DNA of 64,000 nucleotides from Antedon bifida (taxonomy: Eukaryota; Echinodermata; Crinoidea; Comatulida; Antedonidae): the NCBI GenBank assembly GCA_963402885.1, contig OY727097.1:27273401-27337400 (forward strand), in the 5' to 3' direction. Shown here one piece after another: positions 1 to 12,917 of this stretch (its first letter is position 1; every line of letters starts with the position of its first letter). Under the pieces are notes generated by a model. That model made no database searches and was not told the DNA's origin. It saw only the letters and a program-made list of their open reading frames with translations. The translations under genes were made by a program, and so were the position numbers.

Positions 1-953
1 AACAAATGTTGGAAATATCACAAAGTTTATGTTTTATAGTTTAATCAAAAATCATTAAAATTAATTAATTAGTATTTTTTTTAATTTATATATATTTTTT
101 CCCAATTTTATACACATCCAACAGCAGGTAACTCACAAATTAGAAGATGGTAAAAACTAATCCGACTAAGTATCATTTTGGGCTTTAGGGAGTGTAGTAG
201 AAGCAGTTGTGAGTTACACCCCTGGTACTACTATTTAGGTCAGGATTGAACCCGGGACCTTGGGATTGGAAGGCAACCACCAAGTTACAACACCACTACT
301 TTTTCTAACTTCCTTGTATTAATGCTCGCCTTGTAAATTATAGTATGTCTCATGTCTTATTCATTTTCGAGCCCAATAAATAATTTTACATGAATTATAC
401 TTTCGATCTAGGGTTAGTTGAAAATAGGCCAATTAACTTTCCTTTACAATGATTTGTGAGCCTCTATTGAATCAAAATTAATTACCTTGTAATATTATAA
501 AAAATAAAGTTTCATTTAATATTTGTGATTTTTAATAATTTAAGGGAAAAAAGTCAAGAAAAACCTACAATGTTATTTTCAAAACATAAATCATTAAAAC
601 ATACACAGATTTAGTAAGCTGGTATTTCTTCCTGGTAAAGCTACTAAAGTTTAATCAATTTACCTCCTGGGTCAAGTGGCAACCAGGGGCTGCCAGGATA
701 CAGTTCTATATATTATTAATACACTACAGTAAACAGAATATGTATTATAGGGCCAACAAACCAATGGTGGAGATAAAAATAAATACATAAGAAGTGGGAT
801 GGGAGAGGGGATAAGAAGTACATCTAGCCTATAGAAAAAAAACCTAACCTGTTAGGAGAGAATGGCCGGGTGAGGTGGGAAGGCATCGAAACAATAGAAA
901 GCTTGATTGTACTATTGGTCTGCATTAAGCATTGTGAAAAAAAACCAACTAAC
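1..953. other. Intron of the Shroom gene with a SINE; no exon seen
   Basis: Downstream intron on the minus strand. It holds one tRNA-derived SINE fragment (listed separately) and otherwise A+T-rich unique sequence. No continuation of ASD2 was recognised. Confidence 0.5.
178..300 (-). mobile_element. tRNA-derived SINE fragment
   Basis: Read on the minus strand, the segment has a tRNA-like head: a box A-like stretch around AACTTGGTGGTTGCC and a box B-like GGTTCAATCCTGACC, with CCCGGG just before it. Related copies occur at 20690-20836 and 59348-59588. Dispersed copies joined to non-tRNA tails argue for a SINE rather than a functional tRNA gene. Confidence 0.65.
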
Positions 954-1433
954 CTGTCAGGTGATGATGGGCCATCTTTCACATGATTTTCGACGCAACC
1001 ATTCGACATATCCGGAAATATTTCCATAATGTACGCTTCCGCACTGACCTCTGTCGATAGCAAACGTATCAATTCAGAATCCTCGCAAGAACGAAGAATA
1101 ATGTTTTTAAGTTCTTCCGAACGCTTGTCCGTTTCATGTATGCGTCTTTCTTTCCACCTTTCAAGTGACGACAATTGAGGATGTTCTGTTGAACTTGTTT
1201 TCGACAGCTTCCTGTTAATACAGTTTATATTTGATTCCTCTTGTTTGTGGGTACTGTGACCGTTAGTTGACAGAGAAAATCCGTTGGTAAATTCTGTTGT
1301 TATTGACGGGGAAATGCTTACGTCAGACGCAGGGGACAATGATGGGGTGATCGATGGAGATGTTCTGAAATCGCCGCCATCGTGAGATGGTCGATGGAAT
1401 CTGTGACTATTGCCAACAACCTCTGAATTTGAT
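954..1433 (-). CDS. shroom: Shroom exon with the start of the ASD2-like domain (last exon in window)
   Basis: This exon has 480 nt: one base, 159 codons and two bases. The acceptor is GTATTTTTCAG and the donor CAG/GTTAGT. Exon residues 1-85 are Ser/Thr/Pro-rich (for example SPSITPSLSPASDVSISPS). From about residue 86 the composition becomes helical: LSSLERWKERRIHETDKRSE, then ELKNIILRSCEDSELIRLL and EAYIMEIFPDM. This matches the N-terminal approach to the Shroom ASD2 domain, where a repeated pattern of E-E-L-x-x-I followed by a segment ending (M/L)-E-x-(I/L)-F-P is characteristic. ASD2 is the conserved helical module that binds Rho-kinase. The bulk of it and the stop codon must lie on exons before position 1; I found no continuing exon in 1-953. 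Confidence 0.82.
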
Positions 1434-1937
1434 CTGAAAAATACAATTTTGTAAAGGAATTTAAATTCAACAATTATTTTAAAGTAATACCATGAAGGAA
1501 TATGTATAGGACAAACATACACAAGATTATGTTTAAAATCAATAAACAATAAAAACAAAATCAATTTAATATTTTCACTATCAGTGTCGATGTATAACAC
1601 TCTAATAATGTGTTAGATGCTCAGTGGTAATAATAAATCCTCTAAGTAAAGACCTCACACTTATCTGGCTTAGTTTAATACCACAATGGTATTTTTAATT
1701 GGAGGTAGACAACATATTAAAATGTATAGAAGGGTTTAGTATGACAAATGGCAATCAGTAAACATGATGATAAAGTGATATATGATAGGGGTGGGGAAGG
1801 TAGTGGGAATGATATAGGCATACAAAATCAATATGACATAATATGCATATAATATAACACAGTCAATACATCATATTGAACAAGTTAGTCACCAATAATT
1901 CACTTTCTCGTAAATGGACAATTATATTTTAACACTA

Positions 1938-2064
1938 CAGTTAACCCCTATCCAGGGGACACTTTCCGATGAAACCAACGAGGACAATACATTTGTTCAA
2001 AACTAAAGCCAACCCCTATTTAGGGACACCCCAATTAAGGGGACACTTTAATAGGGATTCTACT
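1938..2064. mobile_element. Pogo/Tigger-like MITE
   Basis: The left end reads CAGTTAACCCCTATCC and the right end is its near inverse, AATAGGGATTCTACTA. Inside are GGGGACACT-type repeats in both orientations. CAGT...ACTG-type ends with alternating CCCCTAT and GGGGACAC blocks are typical of pogo-related nonautonomous elements. Relatives lie at 23045-23191 and 47695-47835. Confidence 0.5.
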
Positions 2065-2917
2065 ATACATCGACAAAAAACCACTAATCTTTATTGATAC
2101 TAAAACCATGGAGGAAAAAATATGCTAAAACCAAAATGCCCTATGAAGGAATATTTATATTAATCAACCTACCACCACAAAAACCCTAACCTATTACTGT
2201 ACTTAAAAAATCTTTACCAAAAGACATTCTTAATGAAAGTAACCAAAGTAAATACCTTGTGAGACACCGCTTAGGTGCATAGTAATGTGAACAACCTGGA
2301 CACATCATTATCATACTTGCACAATAAAAATGATTTGATATTGTTAATAAAATATCAATTTCCACTTATATAAATCGAGTATCGATGTTTCTTCTAGCAA
2401 GATTATAGATGACACTAGATGATACGGCTGTTATAATACCAACACAACCTCTACCAGAAGTTACTAGAAACGGAGTTTAACCACCAAAATAAATAACTGA
2501 CTGTATTCGGCAGCTAAGGCCTGTATGACATCAAAGACCACAACTGCGTCTTTAATAACAGGACACACAGGAAAAAGGAAAACACTAGTCAGATTCTAAT
2601 CAGGCGATTTCATTAAACAATACACCTTGTTCTTGAAATCCTAATGTCCTGAAGGATTGTGGTAACTATGCTAGGGTGATTCCGTAAGCTACGAGGATTC
2701 CAATATCCTTAGTGATATTATACTAAATATATACTATGAATAATAATTCTAACAACTGGGGTCAAGGGTTAAAAAGATCATCATGGTGGTGGATTACCAT
2801 TCTAACTAGGATTAAGTCCACCCTAAATGACATATTTAGTTATTCTGAGCTGATAAACAACAACACCATTCAACAAATATAGGAAAAGAATACAATATTA
2901 ATTGTATGAAAACGTTA

Positions 2918-3099
2918 AGATCTGTCTACACTATCATTATCAAACTAGTTTGACAAAAAAAGTGTGATGTGTCCAAATACGGCAGTGATACATCCAAATA
3001 TGGTAGTGATATACCCTAATATGGTAGTGATATGACATCGTCATGTCTATATATGGGCACATCACATTTTATTTGTCACAAAAAGTTTGATAGTGTAGA
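2918..3099. mobile_element. Palindromic MITE family, copy 1
   Basis: First copy of the family whose outer ends read AGCTCTGTCTACACTATCAA and the inverse. Inner arms carry TGATGTGCCCAAATATGGTA-type sequence on the left and its inverse near the right, around a core with TGACATCATCATGTC. This copy has an insertion in the left end (CTATCATTATCAAACT) and a diverged right end (GTGTAGAG). Confidence 0.75.
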
Positions 3100-4342
3100 G
3101 TTCTTTAGATACAACCTGTCAACCATATCAAACTTTCTGATCAGATATTATACCAGGTTGTCTAATAATATATAATTACAGATATTATAAGATATTATTT
3201 TGGTTTGACATTTCAAAGTAGTATTGTTGTTTTAAATTAGTAATTCAGGAAATTTAGCTTTCTCATAGAAACTGTCTCATTGTTGGACATAATACCGCAA
3301 CACAAAATATAATTGTAAGTCACAAATATTTTCTATTTCATTCTATAATACCAATATACAACTCAATGATGTATTCTTTGAATGTATTGTTACGACTGAA
3401 GTTAAAAATCTAGAAAATGTAAAGAATTGAAAAGTATTCTGCGATAAGCATGATACCAATATTGACATTGTATAGCTCTGTAATACTATGACTAAACAAA
3501 TTGAAATTTCCAAATTTATTGATACAAATAATTTAAAGATAAAGCGGAAGAGGAAGTTGGATAAAATTTTCCTGAAAAATAATTACTATACTATACATAT
3601 ACAATTTTAAAAATGTATTTATTATATTTTTAAAATATAACACTGTTATGTGACCATGTACTGTAAATGCATAAAATGTGGTTAATTATAAATATAATGA
3701 ATTTTATGTGGATAAATATTGTAATTATATTTGATATTATAATTGATTTATGTTAATAATTATTTAATGAAGTTGATGATAATGATAGTGAATTGTTGTT
3801 GTTAGTTATTAAAGGATGTATACAGTAGAACCTTTCAAATATATGTCTTAACACTATCGCCAATCCCTTAAGGGACTATTAAAATGAAAATTGTATCGGA
3901 TTCCAAAAGTATCCCATTAATATTGTTTCTACAATAACTGTAAATTTATTTTTATATTAATATATATTTTAATATTATGACTAAAAGAATATAAAAGAAT
4001 ACACATAAGAAGTAATAAATTAAATTAGACAATAAAAAGTCTTCTATTACTAGCTCAGTCCCCACTAAAAGCAAGAAGAAAAAGAAAAGAATATCTAGTA
4101 AGAAGTTTAAAAACCAAAGCACTTAATCCATCACTAATCTAGATTTAAATCTAAATCTAGTTAATCCAAATGGCTACTACTAGTTAATAATAAAATTGAG
4201 TATCTAATTTAAACCTGATATACATATAATTATATAGCTATGTTCAAACTACATACCTCCATTATATACAGTATACTGTACTACTACTGTATTGAATGGA
4301 GTTAGGTGTTTTAATTCACATCAGACTTAAACTTAAACCTAA

Positions 4343-4503
4343 AGCTCTGTCTACACTATCAAACTTTTATGTGACAACAAAATGTGATGTGTCTATATAT
4401 GGACATAATGATGTCATATCACTGCCATATTTAGGCATATCACTACCATATATAGGCACATCACACTTTTTTGTTAAACTAGTTTGATAGTGTAGACAGA
4501 GCA
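4343..4503. mobile_element. Palindromic MITE family, copy 2
   Basis: Both ends are complete: AGCTCTGTCTACACTATCAA on the left and TTGATAGTGTAGACAGAGC on the right. About 160 bp, in the orientation with the CATATATGGACATAATG core first. Confidence 0.82.
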
Positions 4504-6351
4504 TAAGTGCGTGTGTGATAGGAAAACTCTATATTCTTCAATTGTATCCTGTGTGGTATGGCAAACTTAAAACCATGCTACCTAGGTGAAAGTGCTCACA
4601 CATGAGGAATACATCATGACATGACATACATGTGGTAGACTTGACAGCCCATTTCAAATCCCACAATAAATAGATAAAGAAAAATGATAGACAGGAAAAA
4701 ATTATAAACAGAAAATGTAGGCTATATATAGTGACAAGTACAGAAAGATATTACATAACTCTACAGCAGTAAACACTATAATGGGTGTGACTACATACAT
4801 TGTTGTGTATGTTACCAAATTGTCCGTTAATGATATTGACGTATTCAAAGTGTCTATGATAAACGATACTACACTACATAGATTATTTCATGCAAAGAAT
4901 AAAACATATAAAATGATATTACCTTGTACAAGTCAGCAAGAATAGAGTCATTGGTCTTGAGTGGGGTAAAGAAGAATAGCAAACATGAGAGATTGATATA
5001 ACAACAAACTACCAATATCGAGAGAATTTTAACATATAAAAGCATACAGATGTGTGTTTTGTGTGACAGAGCAATCTCGATTATAATCAGCAGTCGTTTG
5101 AGTGTTTAATGAAGCGTGAAGAGATCGACACAAAAAGAAAACTGGATGGATTCATTGATGAATAAGTCATCAATATGTTCACTGAGTCACACTAATGAAT
5201 AATCATTACTGCTGATGAATAATCATTAGGTACACAAGTTATTTCATTTGTATAGGAGGCATGATTGTTTTTTGACAACAAAGTGCGTGCAGTGAAGCGT
5301 TACTTTGGAATCAAGGCAGACTATTGACAATTTCTATGAAACCAATCATTTCTTCACACAGTGGACTAATTAAAATAAAACTGAAAAGTTGATGTAATTA
5401 AAGAGTCCATTAATAAGTGTTTTCTACTTTCTTATTATAGACAAAGCAAACAATTACCATAGCAACTGCATAATAATGTTTACAATTAATTTACAGAATA
5501 TGGCTGCGACGAGGAGAATAGTTTTAAAATGTCGCAACATGTATTTCAAAATAACCAAGACATGAAATGACTTCTAACATAATTTTCGCCCAAACCGAGG
5601 AAGACGTTTGATAATTTCCAGTGTCAAATGTATTAAAACAATACAAAAGGAGGAAGTAATACACATTATTCCTGTGTAATTGTGGCTATAAAAACACATA
5701 CCACGCATTAGATGTACTTTGGAAGGAAGAACCATGTCTGGAAAAAGTCACGGGAATAACATATTAATGTAATAATGTTTATCATATTATATTTCATCGT
5801 AATTATGTTTATAATAAAGCACAATTTAGTGCAACTTTCTTTTTTTAAACAGTAGGTTTAAATGTGCTACATATTTGCCGCGTTATGTCGTGTCTCCCAA
5901 ACCTCCTTCTCCCAATACCCAACACACTAGAAATATTGTAACATATGCCTGTTCTTTATAGGGTTCCCTCATGTCCGATTTATGAACATACAGTATACTA
6001 AAGAATGCAAGAAATATGTCATTCATACATATAGACAGTTTATAGACGTATTCCTAGAATATCTAATGGTTTTTTAGTGTATAGGAGACTATGAACAAGA
6101 TTTTTTTGTCATACAATTGCTACAAACGACTTTCGTCAATAAGTATCATAAGGGTACTGTACCTACTGTATCGAAGGTTATGAAGAGAGGCTAAATATCT
6201 ATTATCAATATATTTGCCATATAGCTAACAAGTTGTACGTCAGTAAAATCAATAGGAACTCATTGTAAATGACCTCTAACGTGCGTATAGCTCCACCCAT
6301 ATTCACTCGCCATTATTATTCAATAGCCCTCTGAGATCTGTAGCTGTACAT

Positions 6352-6653
6352 ATACTAGCCCATGTGCCATTTGCTAGCCCAACTAAATTCCTACATGCCC
6401 ACACTAATAATATTACAAAACTTGTTGTCAACAAAGATATAACAATTTCAACTATTGTTCTTGTTGTATACAACTAGTTCGCTGTTGATTTGACTAGCCC
6501 GATTACCAATTTACAAGCCCAAATGATGCTATATGAGCTAATGGTACGGTTGTTATATTTTACAGTAATTAATCCAAAGAAATATGGAGCATCATACACA
6601 ATGAGAGATGGGCTAGCCCACAGTGGTTTACGCTAGACATGTTGGGCTAGTAG
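6352..6653. mobile_element. Inverted-repeat element with CTAGCCCA ends
   Basis: The left side reads ACTAGCCCATGTGCC with a second TGCTAGCCCAAC nearby; the right side reads ATGTTGGGCTAGTAG with another GGGCTAGCCCAC. Several internal CTAGCCC motifs occur. The arrangement suggests a nonautonomous DNA element or folded repeat. A similar CTGGGCTAG / GGGCTACTAAT pair brackets 33625-33970. Confidence 0.4.
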
Positions 6654-7107
6654 TAGGCAAGAATAATAATATGAATATTTAGACTAGAGGCACTCTTTAC
6701 AAATAAGTTTCGCAGCGCTTGGGACATTATAGTCATGACGAGCAAATTGTTGATAGAAAGTACTGTATGCTTCACACACCACACAATTATAAAATAACTA
6801 CTAGTTACATTGTGATTTACATTGTGTTAATACGGCAATGGAAAATATTTATTCTAACAACAGTGATAGTGTTGTTGTTACTTCCCCATTTGTTATACAG
6901 TGTTATATTTTTCTGTTGTAAACCAATATGCGTAAAGGAAGAATTAATGATGGTTAAGTATCATATCCTTCATACTGAGAATAACGAGAATAGGGAAATT
7001 TCCCAATTTAATAAACACACTAAAATAATTGTGATTATAAATTAATATTGACGACCATCAAACAAAAATCCTATATACAATAATAAACATTGAGAATATA
7101 TACTTTC

Positions 7108-7233
7108 AGCTCTGTCTACACTATCAAACTAGTGTGATGTGCCCAAATATGGTAGTGATAGGAAATCATTATGTCCATATATGGCACATCACATTTTTTT
7201 GGTCACATAAAGTTTGACAGTGTAGACAGAGCT
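7108..7233. mobile_element. Palindromic MITE family, copy 3 (short)
   Basis: Both ends are intact (AGCTCTGTCTACACTATCAA; GTGTAGACAGAGCT), but one internal arm segment is missing, leaving about 126 bp. The inner TGATGTGCCCAAATATGGTA and GGCACATCACAT arms are still readable. Confidence 0.82.
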
Positions 7234-8159
7234 TAAGTTCAAGGAGTGACCTGTATATATTTCTAGACTTTTTAAAAATAACTTTGGCAATAGAAGAAAA
7301 ATTCTCACCAATTAAATGACTTACATTTTGTGTACAACGCATTAAGGATTTTAAATCTTCTTATAAATAAAGTGATCTATCATCATTGCAATAGACAGGT
7401 TAAAGTTCAACCTATTTATTAACCATTGTGAAAATAACCCACATATGGTATTGGTACATTTTAAAGATGCTTCCTAACGTGTTCTTTAAAATGAACTAGG
7501 ACTGTATTATATTAGTAGAATTTCCAAAATTTTTTATTTCTTCCTGTCTGCAAGTTCTGCATTTTAAACCTCTTTCTCTTCTTCTTTTTAACAGTTCTTT
7601 TTTGTATTATACATTGATGATAAATAATATACATACCAATCAAAAGACAAAAATGTTTGACCATCGATCTCCTGGGCTGATTTGGGCACAGGTGTGGAAG
7701 CGCTTATTAACTAGTAATTGCTATCTCAGCAACCAACACAGCTAGCTAGCCAGTGCTTGAATGATTATGGCACACAATCTTATATCAGTAGTTTCCATGT
7801 ATTCGAACATGAAAGCAAAACGGCAATAAATTATTATGATACGACAAATTCATTTTCACTTTCAAAAGTATAAAAATGGAAAGTAATCCTTTTCATTGAA
7901 AAAAAAATTCAAGTATGGAATACACTTTGTAATATAATTGTACTGAGGTGGGCAGGGAAATTCAAAATGTTCCACCTTCAGAAAACCTACATTTATAGAC
8001 TTTAACCTCACCACAGAGCCCACACAATTAACCTGTGGATACCTGTATTTTTGCTGCCACAATCTTAACCTTTGACACTAACAACCTACATCTCTCTACC
8101 AGCTATATTCCTGCAAAATATCTCATTTCTATTTCGAATAAACACAATATCTTTAAAAC

Positions 8160-8412
8160 TAACATGGGCCCTATTTTCTATGAGTAATACAAAAGTTTTA
8201 GCCTTAATTAAAAAATTTAACTAAGAATAATAGAGATGATTATTGTACTTACTGCCTATCCGGAATGTCCAAAAAATCTAATAAAGCCAATATTTTTTAA
8301 TCTAACATGGGCCCTATTTTTGACATGAATATTACAAAACTATAGCTTTTAACTAAGAAATTCAACTAAGATATGTGTACGTACTTACTGCCTGTCTGGA
8401 ATGTCCAAAGAA
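8160..8412. repeat. Two-copy tandem duplication, period about 143 bp
   Basis: AACATGGGCCCTATTTT recurs at 8161 and 8304, each followed by a TTTAACTAAG block and then ACTTACTGCC(T/A) and GGAATGTCCAAA. Divergence between copies is moderate, so the duplication is not recent. Confidence 0.6.
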
Positions 8413-9919
8413 AATTTAAATTATAAAAAATAAATAGATGAGCAAGTTTATTATAATGGAAGATCCTCATTCGGGTCAGTGTGATAGATCAACCAGAACG
8501 GTGGTTTACCCTTCAAATACCAAATAATTACAAAAGAAAAGGTACTATCATAGTTGTTAAGTCATGCATGCCGTACAAGTATTTTGTGGGCTTAATAATA
8601 GAATTCAATGACAGTTTATATGACGATTAAATCGCACAGACAAAGAATAGTACAACTTTTTGAACAACAGAACTGACATTTTGAGAGAATCCTAGGCATC
8701 GGTTTCATTTGATATTTAGAAAGCGGACTGATGTCAGTGGTAGTTTGTTTGCGAAAAAGGAATTTATATTATATAGATGCCCTAAATATATCTAAGTTAT
8801 CTATACCGTGGCCTCTGTCAAAGAGTGGTCAGGTTGAGACATTACCATCAACCATGGTGGCTACAACCTTGTAATGATGCTTCTCCCCAAGGGGAGGTGT
8901 ACCCAAGTAGAGCCAGTATGGTAGCCTAAATATAATTTTTGTTGATATTATCTATACTAGAATTCACAGATGCTAATAACAGGTAATTAATTACATTGAA
9001 GGAGAGATTGTTTTTGGAGTAGGACTTACTTTAATTTTTTTCCATTTAAATCATTAAGGTCAAGTAGCAAAATATAAGTTAAGATACTCATTAACAAAGA
9101 TTACTAATTGTTTGTATAGTTTGAAACATATTATTGAACTATATGAACACAACTGGGTCAAGGAACAAGTGAGAGATAAGAGTAGAAACAAAAATGACTC
9201 ATTAGCGGAGTTGTTAAAGTGGCGCCTAATAACAAATCCTATTAGAATAATAGGAAAGGTTAACACCCTTGAACTTGGGTTAACTATTGTTTTAGGAAAA
9301 TATTTTTGTGTTTAGGCCAAGGAGTATTACACCAGCAATGACATCATAGGTACAATACATGTGACAATTACAGATTGTACACGGCCCACAGGAAATATGA
9401 ACAAACTCTAAAACAATACAAAACAGTTAGCCTACCTATATGAATCAGAAGAAATTTTTAAATACACTAGAATTTATACCTGTAAAACAGCTACCTTGTT
9501 GAAAAGCAGGTCACAAGTAAAATACTGTAGCTATTTAGGTCAAGTGTAGGCCTTGATCTTGAAATTCTAGGCACAGGATAAGGTTCCACACCCTACATTG
9601 ACTACTACCATCTTGGCTAGACAATTCCACATACCAACTATAATAAGTATTACCACACTCTTTTACCCTACTAAGCCAAGGCTCCACATGTTCACTAATA
9701 ATAATATTAATGTAATAATAATTACTGTACCATTAGAGGCATGACCTATATGTAACAAGTCAATCATAATCAGAATATAAGCTATGAAATACCCTCTCTG
9801 TAGGCTTATGGTATGTCTTACTAAAATTACCATTGGTTCAGCTGTTCATTCAAAGTTTATATCTTTATGAATATGTTAGCTCTGGTAGAGTTAAAAATAC
9901 AGTCACTCTTATGGTTTAA

Positions 9920-9990
9920 AGCTCTGTCTACACTATCAAACTTTATGTGGGCACATCACATTTGTTGACACATAAAGTTTGATAGTGTAG
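9920..9990. mobile_element. Palindromic MITE family, copy 4 (deleted core)
   Basis: Only about 71 bp remain: left end AGCTCTGTCTACACTATCAA, then GGGCACATCACA, then right end AGTTTGATAGTGTAG. Most of the inner arms are lost. Confidence 0.78.
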
Positions 9991-12079
9991 AAACATAAAA
10001 CATATTGCTCCTCATATTTAATTTTGACACTCACCCTAAACTTTCTGTAGTACTGGAATCTCTACCTATCTCATTCCATTTTGCCAAAAGTAAGTAAACA
10101 ACTAACTAACTAAAAAGGATTAAACCATTTCAGGTTTGGGTAATTTAGGTTTAAAAAAGGAGGAAATAATCTATTATTTGACTTTACAAAAGAGGATTAA
10201 CTATATGAAAGAACTATATTAAGTCATCATTAATCTAAAATGCAATAGATCAACTTGCACAAGCCTATATAAACGACTCATGATAATATGATAAGAATCT
10301 AAACTTTTTGAAAGTTGTACTAAGGAATTACTTTTATATCTATGCAAGATTTAGATTTGTGATAAAGCAATGCTTTGGGCAAAACAGGTGGAATAGGAAT
10401 GAAAAGTATCAAACATCATGTGATGCAGTATTGCAAACTGGTAAAGTCACTTATCACTATCAATTAATATTTAATTACAAGTTTTCCATTAATATTATAT
10501 CCAGTAGTAAAAGTAGAAACATTGTATGTCCTTGATGTGTTTAACATAATTAATGCGACACAGTAAAACTGGGAAAGTAATTTCATGATAAAAAAAATTG
10601 CATGTTACATATGTTAATGTAATTAACAGTACTGACATAAAACACACTTTCTGAAACAACTACATAATATTGTCAGCAGTAACAACACTGTACATGTATT
10701 ACTAAACTTTACTGTATGTCTTTAAACTTCTGTTTCCTGAGGCACACTGTTGCACGCTTGTACCATAATAAGGCAGGGGTTTGTGGGGTTTGCTCCAAAA
10801 GAATACAGCCCAAAACATGGAAGCATTTATAACACATTGCGACTAAAATGTAGGGTCATCTATACAAATGACAATGACATCATTTTAAAGAAACTGGGTC
10901 ACTTGACTCATCTTTTACTACTTTACTAAGAACCTATAGTTAACATGTGTTTTAATAATATATAGAACATAAAACTATTATATCACTACCAATAATAGCA
11001 TAGTACTACTTGCCAATATGTGACATCCTATCTCAAGATTTAAGTTCGTAAAACTTAAGGGAAATCATTTCTGTATTTTGTTAATCCTTTTCTGACTAAA
11101 ATAGACAATAGTCGATTGGGACTTAAGTATCGTTTTTCTGTACTTATGTAACAGAAATTTGAGTGTTGATTGCTCTCAACGAAAAAGCTTGCGTTGTATA
11201 AGATTTTCTATTCAAATTTCTGTTGAGCACAATCTGTTTAAAATTAACCATTCGAAACAAAAATTATAAATTAGTTGACTAGTTCCCAATCTAATACAAC
11301 AAATGCTATTATAAGTTTATAATTGGGATCTTTGCTGTGTTAGTACATTTACTATTTAACTTGAAAATAGCTAACCATAGTGCAAACTACTGGATTGATT
11401 TTTGCTAAACTATAAATCAATCATCAATGAATTAATTTAAGTAAATATATTTTCAAAAGTTATTGTAACAGTCCACATGGCCAGGCTATAGGCAATTTAC
11501 AAAACAAATTTCCCTTTCAAAATACAAAGGTCATAAGGACAGTAGTTATTTGAACTTTTAATACTATAATTGGTTTAGGTCATCAATAACTTACAGTATG
11601 TTTACACTGAGGAAAACTGTAAAATAATTACCAGTAAATATATATACTTTATTGTATGCAATTAAACAATATACTAATTGTACTGACAGGGGTATAGGTC
11701 AAACTTGGGTCTCATTGGTGTGGTCAAAGGGTCACTACAGTGATTAATTAGGAGGGAACAAAAACTAATAAAGATGACCAGAACAATCATATAATAGTCA
11801 AGATTACTTTATAAGTATTTTAAATAAATATTAGCGCACAGGCACTGGGTCAGAGGGAAGTCAGCAGAACTAAAAAAAGATGTGGTTTGAAAAGAAAACC
11901 ATTAAAGCACAAAAGGAAAATGGTTAATGGTGATTTATGGTCAACAATAGTAGCCACAACAATTTGCAGTTTGCTTCCTCTGTACATAAAGTGAAATGCG
12001 AATTGAAACTCTTTATGAAGCAGTTATTTGCTAAGAGATTAAAGTTTTAGATTGAAATTTTTCTGAAAATCTCATTTTG

Positions 12080-12299
12080 CAAATCAAGAGATCTTGAATC
12101 AGATTAAAGCTGGAAAACCAAACTTCGACAAAATGCTTTTTCAATCAAAAGTATAAATAATTGGAATGCCCTCTCACATGAAGAAGTAGATTCAGCCACA
12201 ATAAATTCATTTAACAATAGCAATCGAAAAACACTGGCAAAATTACCCTACAAAGTATGTGCCCTACCAAAGAGATATTTGACAAGTAACGATGGATAA
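12080..12299 (+). mobile_element. Decayed LINE, reverse-transcriptase C-terminal remnant
   Basis: The plus strand reads KCFFNQKYK in one frame and, after a frameshift, INNWNALSHEEVDSATINSF, then FNNSNRKT, in a frame that stays open to TAA at 12297. The pattern of an FF-x-x-(R/K) segment, W-N-x-L, a short acidic-hydrophobic run and then a (S/N)-x-F-(K/N)-N-x-x segment is the usual C-terminus of CR1/L2/Jockey-type LINE polymerases. It is frameshifted, very short and certainly dead. It lies about 600 bp from the proline-rich Shroom exon. Confidence 0.5.
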
Positions 12300-12917
12300 G
12301 CTTTAGCTTCAAGTGTCTACACCAAAGAAAACCAAAGTAAAGCTCTATATTTCAAGGGTCCACTGTCCTGACAAAAACAATTCTAGAAGAGCTGCTTAGA
12401 GCATACTGATTAAGCGATCAAATTACTCTTACAATAACTTTCACTCATATGAGGAAGTCATTAATTCTCATGATAACCATCTAGGAAATGAAGAGTTTTG
12501 GACATAATTTCCTGCGATCAGATTACAAAAGCGATTTAATTATGATATCTTAAACAGTAGCTTCGTTGCATATGAAGTTTAATGCCAAATTTTAGCAAAA
12601 CAATAATATCACATATTAATCTGTCTGGATAAAGTGGGAACTGCACAGGTTAGGATGGTTTCGAAAGATTCAATCAGAGTCCCTACTACTCCCAATTTTT
12701 GCCCACCTAAGCCTGTAAAATTTGATATTAAATTGTCATTTCCACAGTAGAAAAACAAGAATCCTTACTATTTTCCCTAACCCAAGGGTCTGTTTCTGCT
12801 TAACATATATGTTAAGTCGTTAAGTCTTTCAGTAAACTGTTCAGAGAGTGTAGTGTTTTAAGGTGCGAACAAGATTAAGAAAAAAAAAATATTCAAAATT
12901 CAACAGCAAGTTCATAC

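Larger units (their letters stand above)
1434..12917. other. Long intron (11.5 kb) of the Shroom gene
   Basis: Phase 2 intron between the proline-rich exon and the ASD2-start exon. It contains four MITE-family copies (2.9, 4.3, 7.1 and 9.9 kb), a pogo-like MITE at 1.9 kb, a CTAGCCCA-ended inverted-repeat element at 6.4 kb, a 143-bp duplication at 8.2 kb and a LINE remnant at 12.1 kb. I see no supported coding exon in it; short open frames are A+T-rich and lack coding character. Confidence 0.6.

Noticed and set aside
9060..9315. Overlapping frames on both strands near 9.1-9.3 kb
   Set aside because: Low-complexity A+T-rich sequence with no protein signature and no splice context.
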